This document shows, one piece after another, positions 36,289-46,407 of a stretch of 64,000 nucleotides of DNA; the first letter of the stretch is position 1; every line of letters begins with the position of its first letter. The notes under the pieces are model-generated. The model did no database searches. It was not told where the DNA came from and saw nothing but the letters and a program-made list of their open reading frames with translations. The position numbers and the translations under genes are program-made. The stretch comes from Notolepis coatsorum (Eukaryota; Chordata; Actinopteri; Aulopiformes; Paralepididae), in assembly GCA_963971535.1 (NCBI GenBank), contig OZ020585.1:159534568-159598567 (forward strand), in the 5' to 3' direction.

Positions 36289-37763
36289 GTCTTCATTCAT
36301 AGAGCTAGTTGTAGTCTTCATTCATAGAGCTAGTTATAGTCTTCATTCATAGAGCTAGTTATAGTCTTCATTCATAGAGCTATTCCTAGTCTTCATTCAT
36401 AGAGCTAGTTGTAGTCTTCATTCATAGAGCTAGTTGTAGTCTTCATTCATAGAGCTAGTTGTGGTCTTCATTCATAGAGCTAGTTATAGTCTTCATTCAT
36501 AGAGCTAGTCCTAGTCTTCATTCATAGAGCTAGTTATAGTCTTCATTCATAGAGCTAGTCCTAGTCGTCATTCATAGAGCTAGTTGTAGTCTTCACTCAT
36601 AGAGCTAGTTGTAGTCTTCATTCATAGAGCTAGTTGTAGTCTTCATTCATAGAACTAGTTATAGTCTTCATTCATAGAGCTAGTTGTAGTCTTCATTCAT
36701 AGAGCTAGTTATTGTCTTCATTCATAGAGCTAGTTGTGGTATTCATTCATAGAGCTAGTCCTAGTCTTCATTCATAGAGCTAGTTGTAGACTTCATTCAT
36801 AGAGCTAGTTATAGTCTTCATTCATAAAGCTAGTTGTAGTCTTCATTCATAGTGCTAGTTGTAGTCTTCATTCATAGAGCTAGTTATAGTCTTCATTCAT
36901 AGAGCTAGTTATAGTCTTCATTCATAGAGCTAGTCCTAGTCTTCATTCATAGAGCTAGTCCTAGTCTTCATTCATAGAGCTAGTTGTAGTCTTCATTCAT
37001 AGAGCTAGTCCTAGTCTTCATTCATAGAGCTAGTCCTAGTCTTCATTCATAGAGCTAGTTGTAGTCTTCATTCATAGAGCTAGTCCTAGTCTTCATTCAT
37101 AGAGCTAGTCCTAGTCTTCATTCATAGAGCTAGTTGTAGTCTTCATTCATATAGCTAGTTGTAGTCTTCATTCATAGAGCTAGTTGTAGTCTTCATTCAT
37201 AGAGCTAGTTGTGGTCTTCATTCATAGTGCTAGTTATAGTCTTCATTCATAAGGCTAGTTGTAGTCTTCATTCATAGAGCTAGTTGTAGTCTTCATTCAT
37301 AGAGCTAGTCCTAGTCTTCATTCATAAGGCTAGTTGTAGTCTTCATTCATAGAGCTAGTTATAGTCTTCATTCATAGAGCTAGTCCTAGTCTTCATTCAT
37401 AGAGCTAGTTGTAGTCTTCATTCATAGAGCTAGTTGTAGTCTTCATTCATAGAGCTAGTGCTAGTCTTCATTCATAGAGCTAGTCCTAGTCTTCATTCAT
37501 AGAGCTAGCTATAGTCTTCATTCATAGAGCTAGTCCTAGTCTTCATTCATAGAGCTAGTGCTAGTCTTCATTCATAGAGCTAGTTGTAGTCTTCATTCAT
37601 AGAGCTAGTTATAGTCTTCATTCATAGAGCTAGTTATAGTCTTCATTCATAGAGCTAGTTGTAGTCTTCATTCATAGAGATAGTCCTAGTCTTCATTCAT
37701 ATAGGTAGTTGTAGTCTTCATTCATAGAGCTAGTTATAGTCTTCATTCATAGAGCTAGTCCTA

Positions 37764-39713
37764 GTCTTCATTCATAGAGCTAGTTGTAGTCTTCATTCAT
37801 ACAGCTAGTTGTAGTCTTCATTCATAGAGCTAGTTATAGTCTTCATTCATAGAGCTAGTTGTGGTCTTCATTCATAGAGCTAGTCCTAGTCTTCATTCAT
37901 AGAAATAGTCCTAGTCTTCATTCATATAGCTAGTTGTAGTCTTCATTCATATAGCTAGTCTTAGTCTTCATTCATAGAGCTAGTTGTAGTCTTCATTCAT
38001 AGAGCTAGTTGTAGTCTTCATTCATAGAGCTAGTCCTAGTCTTCATTCATAGAGCTAGTTGTAGTCTTCATTCATAGAGCTAGTTATAGTCTTCATTCAT
38101 AGAGCTAGTTGTAGTCTTCATTCATAGAGCTAGTTGTGGTCTTCATTCATAGAGCTAGTCCTAGTCTTCATTCATAGAGCTAGTCCTAGTCTTCATTCAT
38201 AGAGCTAGTTGTAGTCTTCATTCATAGAGCTAGTGCTAGTCTTCATTCATAGAGCTAGTTGTGGTCTTCATTCATAGAGCTAGTCCTAGTCTTCATTCAT
38301 AGAAATAGTCCTAGTCTTCATTCATAGAGCTAGTTGTAGTCTTCATTCATATAGCTAGTCCTAGTCTTCATTCATAGAGCTAGTTGTAGTCTTCATTCAT
38401 AGAGCTAGTTGTAGTCTTCATTCATAGAGCTAGTCCTAGTCTTCATTCATAGAGCTAGTTGTAGTCTTCATTCATAGAACTAGTTGTGGTCTTCATTCAT
38501 AGAGCTAGTTATAGTCTTCATTCATAGAGCTAGTTGTAGTCTTCATTCATAGAGCTAGTTGTGGTCTTCATTCATAGAGCTAGTCCTAGTCTTCATTCAT
38601 AGAGCTAGTCCTAGTCTTCATTCATAGAGCTAGTTGTAGTCTTCATTCATAGAGCTAGTCCTAGTCTTCATTCATAGAGCTAGTCCTAGTCTTCATTCAT
38701 AGAGCTAGTCCTAGTCTTCATTCATAGAGCTAGTCCTAGTCTTCATTCATAGAGCTAGTCCTAGTCTTCATTCATAGAGCTAGTTGTAGTCTTCATTCAT
38801 AGAGCTAGTCCTAGTGTTCATTCATAGAGCTAGTTGTAGTCTTCATTCATAGAGCTAGTTGTAGTCTTCATTCATAGAGCTAGTTGTAGTCTTCATTCAT
38901 AGAGCTAGTTGTGGTCTTTATTCATAGAGCTAGTCCTAGTCTTCATTCATAGAGCTAGTCCTAGTCTTCATTCATAGAGCTAGTTGTAGTCTTCATTCAT
39001 AGAGCTAGTCCTAGTGTTCATTCATAGAGCTAGTTGTAGTATTCATTCATAGAGCTAGTTGTAGTCTTCATTCATAGAGCTAGTTGTAGTCTTCATTCAT
39101 AGAGCTAGTTGTGGTCTTCATTCATAGAGCTAGTCCTAGTCTTCATTCATAGAGCTAGTCCTAGTCTTCATTAATAGAGCTAGTCCTAGTGTTCATTCAT
39201 AGAGCTAGTTGTAGTCTTCATTCATAGAGCTAGTTGTGGTCTTCATTCATAGAGCTAGTCCTAGTCTTCATTCATAGAGCTAGTCCTAGTCTTCATTCAT
39301 AGAGCTAGTTGTAGTCTTCATTCATAGAGCTAGTCCTAGTCTTCATTCATAGAGCTAGTCCTAGTCTTCATTCATAGAGCTAGTCCTAGTCTTCATTCAT
39401 AGAGCTAGTCCTAGTCTTCATTCATAGAGCTAGTTGTAGTCTTCATTCATAGAGCTAGTCCTAGTGTTCATTCATAGAGCTAGTTGTAGTCTTCATTCAT
39501 AGAGCTAGTTGTAGTCTTCATTCATAGAGCTAGTTGTAGTCTTCATTCATAGAGCTAGTTGTGGTCTTCATTCATAGAGCTAGTCCTAGTCTTCATTCAT
39601 AGAGCTAGTCCTAGTCTTCATTCATAGAGCTAGTTGTAGTCTTCATTCATAGAGCTAGTCCTAGTGTTCATTCATAGAGCTAGTTGTAGTATTCATTCAT
39701 ATAGCTAGTTGTA
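37764..39713 (+). repeat. Module L copy without a closing 19-bp unit
   Basis: It corresponds to about 31.7-33.65 kb at offsets of 6,082 bp (AAATAG 31,821/37,903) and then 6,057 bp (AAATAG 32,246/38,303) after one lost unit. It ends with the usual GTATTC/ATATAG unit at 39,689-39,713. It then runs into full-length TTGTA and TTGTG units instead of the 19-bp unit and start signature. With 36,289-37,763 it makes a cycle of about 3.4 kb. Confidence 0.78.
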
Positions 39714-40832
39714 GTCTTCATTCATAGAGCTAGTTGTAGTCTTCATTCATAGAGCTAGTTGTGGTATTCATTCATAGAGCTAGTCCTAGTCTTCATTCAT
39801 AGAGCTAGTCCGAGTCTTCATTAATAGAGCTAGTCATAGTCTTCATTGATAGAGCTAGTTATAGTCTTCATTCATAAGGCTAGTTGTAGTCTTCATTCAT
39901 AGAGCTAGTTGTAGTCTTCATTCATAGAGCTAGTCCTAGTCTTCATTCATATAGCTAGTTGTAGTCTTCATTCATATAGCTAGTCCTAGTCTTCATTCAT
40001 AGAGCTAGTTCTAGTCTTCATTCATATAGCTAGTCCTAGTCTTCATTCATAGAGCTAGTTGTAGTCTCCATTCATAGAGCTAGTCCTAGTCTTCATTAAT
40101 AGACCTAGTCCTAGTCTTCATTCATAGAGCTAGTTATAGTCTTCATTCATATAGCTAGTCCCAGTCTTCATTCATAGAGCTAGTCCTAGTCTTCATTCAT
40201 ATAGCTAGTCCTAGTCTTCATTCATAGAGCTAGTTGTAGTCTCCATCCATAGAGCTAGTCTTCCTTCATAGAGCTAGTTGTAGTCTTCATTCATAGAGCT
40301 AGTTATAGTCTTCATTCATATAGCTAGTTATAGTCTTCATTCATAGAGCTAGTCCTAGTCTTCATTCATAGAGCTAGTTGTAGTCTTCATTCATAGTGCT
40401 AGTTATAGTCTTCATTCATAGAGCTAGTTGTAGTCTTCATCAATAGAGCTAGTTATAGTCTTCATTCATAGAGATAGTTGTAGTCTTCATTCATAGAGCT
40501 AGTCCTAGTCTTCATTCATAGAGCTAGTTGTAGTCTTCATTCATATAGCTAGTTGTAGTCTTCATTCATAGAGCTAGTCCTAGTCTTCATTCATAGAGCT
40601 AGTCCTAGTCTTCATTCATAGAGCTAGTTGTAGTCTTCATTCATAGAGTTAGTTGTAGTCTTCATTCATAGAGCTAGTTGTAGTCTTCATTCATATAGCT
40701 AGTTGTGGTCTTCATTCATAGTGCTAGTTATAGTCTTCATTCATAAGGCTAGTTGTAGTCTTCATTCATAAGGCTAGTTGTAGTCTTCATTCATAGAGCT
40801 AGTTGTAGTCTTCATTCATAGAGCTAGTCCTA
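39714..40832 (+). repeat. Diverged satellite segment rich in rare unit variants
   Basis: This is still the 25-bp unit in phase, but with a cluster of variants not seen further left: CATTGATAG (39,848), TTCTA tails, GTCTCC units, AATAGACC, TCCCA tails and a 19-bp unit of a different kind at 40,239. These variants are shared with segments near 43.6, 49.3-50.0, 52.9-53.7, 58.4-59.0 and 61.9-62.7 kb, and they define a third module confined to the right-hand 24 kb. There is no gene or foreign sequence here. Confidence 0.8.
40239..40257 (+). repeat. 19-bp unit (GAGCTA type)
   Basis: It reads GTCTCCATCCATAGAGCTA, then the next unit begins GTCTTCCTTC. It lacks one TAG-led hexamer, like the GAGATA type, but arose in a different unit. 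A full-length 25-bp version of the same unit lies at 44,008-44,032. Confidence 0.95.
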
Positions 40833-42532
40833 GTCTTCATTCATAAGGCTAGTTGTAGTCTTCATTCATAGAGCTAGTTATAGTCTTCATTCATAGAGCT
40901 AGTCCTAGTCTTCATTCATAGAGCTAGTTGTAGTCTTCATTCATAGAGCTAGTTGTAGTCTTCATTCATAGAGCTAGTGCTAGTCTTCATTCATAGAGCT
41001 AGTCCTAGTCTTCATTCATAGAGCTAGTTATAGTCTTCATTCATAGAGCTAGTCCTAGTCTTCATTCATAGAGCTAGTGCTAGTCTTCATTCATAGAGCT
41101 AGTCCTAGTCTTCATTCATAGAGCTAGTTATAGTCTTCATTCATAGAGCTAGTCCTAGTCTTCATTCATAGAGCTAGTGCTAGTCTTCATTCATAGAGCT
41201 AGTTGTAGTCTTCATTCATAGAGCTAGTTATAGTCTTCATTCATAGAGCTAGTTATAGTCTTCATTCATAGAGCTAGTTGTAGTCTTCATTCATAGAGAT
41301 AGTCCTAGTCTTCATTCATAGAGCTAGTTGTAGTCTTCATTCATAGAGCTAGTTATAGTCTTCATTCATAGAGCTAGTCCTAGTCTTCATTCATAGAGCT
41401 AGTTGTAGTCTTCATTCATAGAGCTAGTTGTAGTCTTCATTCATACAGTTAGTTGTAGTCTTCATTCATAGAGCTAGTTATAGTCTTCATTCATATAGCT
41501 AGTTGTGGTCTTCATTCATAGAGCTAGTCCTAGTCTTCATTCATAGAAATAGTCCTAGTCTTTATTCATAGAGCTAGTTGTAGTCTTCATTCATATAGCT
41601 AGTCCTAGTCTTCATTCATAGAGCTAGTTGTAGTCTTCATTCATAGAGCTAGTTGTAGTCTTCATTCATAGAGCTAGTCCTAGTCTTCATTCATAAGGCT
41701 AGTTGTAGTCTTCATTCATAGAGCTAGTTATAGTCTTCATTCATAGAGCTAGTCCTAGTCTTCATTCATAGAGCTAGTTGTAGTCTTCATTCATAGAGCT
41801 AGTTGTAGTCTTCATTCATAGAGCTAGTGCTAGTCTTCATTCATAGAGCTAGTCCTAGTCTTCATTCATAGAGCTAGTTATAGTCTTCATTCATAGAGCT
41901 AGTCCTAGTCTTCATTCATAGAGCTAGTGCTAGTCTTCATTCATAGAGCTAGTCCTAGTCTTCATTCATAGAGCTAGTTATAGTCTTCATTCATAGAGCT
42001 AGTCCTAGTCTTCATTCATAGAGCTAGTGCTAGTCTTCATTCATAGAGCTAGTTGTAGTCTTCATTCATAGAGCTAGTTATAGTCTTCATTCATAGAGCT
42101 AGTTATAATCTTCATTCATAGAGCTAGTTGTAGTCTTCATTCATAGAGATAGTCCTAGTCTTCATTCATAGAGCTAGTTGTAGTCTTCATTCATATAGCT
42201 AGTTATAGTCTTCATTCATAGAGCTAGTCCTAGTCTTCATTCATAGAGCTAGTTGTAGTCTTCATTCATAGAGCTAGTTGTAGTCTTCATTCATACAGTT
42301 AGTTGTAGTCTTCATTCATAGAGCTAGTTATAGTCTTCATTCATAGAGCTAGTTGTGGTCTTCATTCATAGAGCTAGTCCTAGTCCTCATTCATAGAAAT
42401 AGTCCTAGTCTTCATTCATAGAGCTAGTTGTAGTCTTCATTCATATAGCTAGTCCTAGTCTTCATTCATAGAGCTAGTTGTAGTCTTCATTCATAGAGCT
42501 AGTTGTAGTCTTCATTCATAGAGCTAGTCCTA
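40833..42532 (+). repeat. 850-bp (34-unit) tandem duplication
   Basis: Copies 40,833-41,682 and 41,683-42,532 both begin with an ATAAGG unit and carry two rounds of a TCCTA, TTATA, TCCTA, TGCTA tail pattern, GAGATAGTCC, TACAGTT (41,444/42,294) and AAATAG. Differences include GTCTTTATT in copy 1 where copy 2 has GTCTTC, and GTCCTC and ATAATC in copy 2. The same 850-bp spacing of TACAGTT recurs at 46,394/47,244 and 55,451/56,301. Confidence 0.85.
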
Positions 42533-42857
42533 GTCTTCATTCATAGAGCTAGTTGTAGTCTTCATTCATAGAACTAGTTGTGGTCTTCATTCATAGAGCT
42601 AGTTATAGTCTTCATTCATAGAGCTAGTTGTAGTCTTCATTCATAGAGCTAGTCTTAGTCTTCATTCATAGAGCTAGTTGTAGTCTTCATTCATAGAGCT
42701 AGTTGTAGTCTTCATTCATAGAGCTAGTCCTAGTCTTCATTCATAGAGCTAGTTGTAGTCTTCATTCATATAACTAGTTGTGGTCTTCATTCATAGAGCT
42801 AGTTGTAGTCTTCATTCATAGAGCTAGTTGTAGTCTTCATTCATAGAGCTAGTTGTG

Positions 42858-44032
42858 GTCTTCATTCATAGAGCTAGTCCTAGTCTTCATTCATAGAGCT
42901 AGTCCTAGTCTTCATTAATAGAGCTAGTCCTAGTGTTCATTCATAGAGCTAGTTGTAGTCTTCATTCATAGAGCTAGTTGTGGTCTTCATTCATAGAGCT
43001 AGTCCTAGTCTTCATTCATAGAGCTAGTCCTAGTCTTCATTCATAGAGCTAGTTGTAGTCTTCATTCATAGAGCTAGTCCTAGTCTTCATTCATAGAGCT
43101 AGTCCTAGTCTTCATTCATAGAGCTAGTCCTAGTCTTCATTCATAGAGCTAGTCCTAGTCTTCATTCATAGAGCTAGTCCTAGTCTTCATTCATAGAGCT
43201 AGTTGTAGTCTTCATTCATAGAGCTAGTCCTAGTGTTCATTCATAGAGCTAGTTGTAGTCTTCATTCATAGAGCTAGTTGTAGTCTTCATTCATAGAGCT
43301 AGTTGTAGTCTTCATTCATAGAGCTAGTTGTGGTCTTCATTCATAGAGCTAGTCCTAGTCTTCATTCATAGAGCTAGTCCTAGTCTTCATTCATAGAGCT
43401 AGTTGTAGTCTTCATTCATAGAGCTAGTCCTAGTGTTCATTCATAGAGCTAGTTGTAGTATTCATTCATATAGCTAGTTGTAGTCTTCATTCATAGAGCT
43501 AGTTGTAGTCTTCATTCATAGAGCTAGTTGTGGTCTTCATTCATAGAGCTAGTCCTAGTCTTCATTCATAGAGCTAGTCCTAGTCTTCATTAATAGAGCT
43601 AGTCATAGTCTTCATTGATAGAGCTAGTTATAGTCTTCATTCATAAGGCTAGTTGTAGTCTTCATTCATAGAGCTAGTTGTAGTCTTCATTCATAGAGCT
43701 AGTCCTAGTCTTCATTCATATAGCTAGTTGTAGTCTTCATTCATATAGCTAGTCCTAGTCTTCATTCATAGAGCTAGTTCTAGTCTTCATTCATATAGCT
43801 AGTCCTAGTCTTCATTCATAGAGCTAGTTGTAGTCTCCATTCATAGAGCTAGTCCTAGTCTTCATTAATAGACCTAGTCCTAGTCTTCATTCATAGAGCT
43901 AGTTATAGTCTTCATTCATATAGCTAGTCCCAGTCTTCATTCATAGAGCTAGTCCTAGTCTTCATTCATATAGCTAGTCCTAGTCTTCATTCATAGAGCT
44001 AGTTGTAGTCTCCATCCATAGAGCTAGTTGTA
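42858..44032 (+). repeat. Copy of 39.1-40.26 kb at about 3,769-bp offset
   Basis: CATTGATAG at 43,617 matches 39,848, and the TTCTA, GTCTCC, AATAGACC and TCCCA markers follow in the same order. In the left part the offset is 3,744 bp (CATTAATAG 39,169/42,913), because the TCCTA run has one more unit here. The block ends at 44,008-44,032 in a full 25-bp unit, where the other copy has a 19-bp unit. It then switches to a TACAGTT unit. Confidence 0.82.
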
Positions 44033-44657
44033 GTCTTCATTCATACAGTTAGTTGTAGTCTTCATTCATAGAGCTAGTTATAGTCTTCATTCATAGAGCT
44101 AGTTGTGGTCTTCATTCATAGAGCTAGTCCTAGTCCTCATTCATAGAAATAGTCCTAGTCTTCATTCATAGAGCTAGTTGTAGTCTTCATTCATATAGCT
44201 AGTCCTAGTCTTCATTCATAGAGCTAGTTGTAGTCTTCATTCATAGAGCTAGTTGTAGTCTTCATTCATAGAGCTAGTCCTAGTCTTCATTCATAGAGCT
44301 AGTTGTAGTCTTCATTCATATAACTAGTTGTGGTCTTCATTCATAGAGCTAGTTATAGTCTTCATTCATAGAGCTAGTTGTAGTCTTCATTCATAGAGCT
44401 AGTCTTAGTCTTCATTCATAGAGCTAGTTGTAGTCTTCATTCATAGAGCTAGTTGTAGTCTTCATTCATAGAGCTAGTCCTAGTCTTCATTCATAGAGCT
44501 AGTTGTAGTCTTCATTCATATAACTAGTTGTGGTCTTCATTCATAGAGCTAGTTATAGTCTTCATTCATAGAGCTAGTTGTAGTCTTCATTCATAGAGCT
44601 AGTTGTGGTCTTCATTCATAGAGCTAGTCCTAGTCTTCATTCATAGAGCTAGTCCTA
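44033..44657 (+). repeat. Copy of 42,283-42,907 at 1,750-bp offset
   Basis: TACAGTT (42,294/44,044), GTCCTC, AAATAG and the TCTTA-tailed unit (ending 42,657/44,407) share a 70-unit offset over about 625 bp. The copies differ at GAACTAG versus TAACTAG (near 42,568/44,318) and at a TTGTA versus TTATA tail (near 42,803/44,553). Confidence 0.8.
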
Positions 44658-46382
44658 GTCTTCATTCATAGAGCTAGTTGTAGTCTTCATTCATAGAGCT
44701 AGTGCTAGTCTTCATTCATAGAGCTAGTTGTGGTCTTCATTCATAGAGCTAGTCCTAGTCTTCATTCATAGAAATAGTCCTAGTCTTCATTCATAGAGCT
44801 AGTTGTAGTCTTCATTCATATAGCTAGTCCTAGTCTTCATTCATAGAGCTAGTTGTAGTCTTCATTCATAGAGCTAGTTGTAGTCTTCATTCATAGAGCT
44901 AGTCCTAGTCTTCATTCATAGAGCTAGTTGTAGTCTTCATTCATAGAACTAGTTGTGGTCTTCATTCATAGAGCTAGTTATAGTCTTCATTCATAGAGCT
45001 AGTTGTAGTCTTCATTCATAGAGCTAGTTGTGGTCTTCATTCATAGAGCTAGTCCTAGTCTTCATTCATAGAGCTAGTCCTAGTCTTCATTCATAGAGCT
45101 AGTTGTAGTCTTCATTCATAGAGCTAGTCCTAGTCTTCATTCATAGAGCTAGTCCTAGTCTTCATTCATAGAGCTAGTCCTAGTCTTCATTCATAGAGCT
45201 AGTCCTAGTCTTCATTCATAGAGCTAGTTGTAGTCTTCATTCATAGAGCTAGTCCTAGTGTTCATTCATAGAGCTAGTTGTAGTCTTCATTCATAGAGCT
45301 AGTTGTAGTCTTCATTCATAGAGCTAGTTGTAGTCTTCATTCATAGAGCTAGTTGTAGTCTTCATTCATAGAGCTAGTCCTAGTCTTCATTCATAGAGCT
45401 AGTTGTAGTCTTCATTCATATAACTAGTTGTGGTCTTCATTCATAGAGCTAGTTATAGTCTTCATTCATAGAGCTAGTTGTAGTCTTCATTCATAGAGCT
45501 AGTCTTAGTCTTCATTCATAGAGCTAGTTGTAGTCTTCATTCATAGAGCTAGTTGTAGTCTTCATTCATAGAGCTAGTCCTAGTCTTCATTCATAGAGCT
45601 AGTTGTAGTCTTCATTCATATAACTAGTTGTGGTCTTCATTCATAGAGCTAGTTATAGTCTTCATTCATAGAGCTAGTTGTAGTCTTCATTCATAGAGCT
45701 AGTTGTGGTCTTCATTCATAGAGCTAGTCCTAGTCTTCATTCATAGAGCTAGTCCTAGTCTTCATTCATAGAGCTAGTTGTAGTCTTCATTCATAGAGCT
45801 AGTGCTAGTCTTCATTCATAGAGCTAGTTGTGGTCTTCATTCATAGAGCTAGTCCTAGTCTTCATTCATAGAAATAGTCCTAGTCTTCATTCATAGAGCT
45901 AGTTGTAGTCTTCATTCATAGAGCTAGTCCTAGTCTTCATTCATAGAGCTAGTTGTAGTCTTCATTCATAGAGCTAGTTGTAGTCTTCATTCATAGAGCT
46001 AGTCCTAGTCTTCATTCATAGAGCTAGTTGTAGTCTTCATTCATAGAACTAGTTGTGGTCTTCATTCATAGAGCTAGTTATAGTCTTCATTCATAGAGCT
46101 AGTTGTAGTCTTCATTCATAGAGCTAGTTGTGGTCTTCATTCATAGAGCTAGTCCTAGTCTTCATTCATAGAGCTAGTCCTAGTCTTCATTCATAGAGCT
46201 AGTTGTAGTCTTCATTCATAGAGCTAGTCCTAGTCTTCATTCATAGAGCTAGTCCTAGTCTTCATTCATAGAGCTAGTCCTAGTCTTCATTCATAGAGCT
46301 AGTCCTAGTCTTCATTCATAGAGCTAGTCCTAGTCTTCATTCATAGAGCTAGTTGTAGTCTTCATTCATAGAGCTAGTCCTA
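44258..46382 (+). repeat. 1,100-bp (44-unit) tandem duplication
   Basis: Copies are about 44,258-45,357 and 45,358-46,382. The TCTTA-tailed unit (44,401/45,501) and the GAACTAG unit (44,947/46,047) keep a 1,100-bp offset. Downstream the offset becomes 1,125 bp, because the second copy has five TCCTA-tailed units in its run and the first has four. The second copy ends at the chimeric unit at 46,383. Confidence 0.82.
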
Positions 46383-46407
46383 GTGTTCATTCATACAGTT
46401 AGTTGTA
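46383..46407 (+). repeat. Chimeric unit joining two modules
   Basis: One unit carries the module L marker GTGTTC in its first half and TACAGTT in its second half. Elsewhere TACAGTT units begin GTCTTC and GTGTTC units continue ATAGAG. It looks like a crossover inside a single unit. Its 9,057-bp-offset copy is at 55,440-55,464. Confidence 0.85.

Larger units (their letters stand above)
34126..37763 (+). repeat. 1,819-bp tandem duplication (two copies)
   Basis: Copies are about 34,126-35,944 and 35,945-37,763. GTGTTC at 34,201/36,020, the 19-bp units ending at 34,469/36,288 and the rare ATAGGTAG unit at 35,882/37,701 are each 1,819 bp apart (72 x 25 + 19). Each copy spans the end of module L, the junction and most of module R. 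Private changes in the second copy include GTATTC near 36,739 and GCTAGCTATA near 37,507. Confidence 0.87.
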
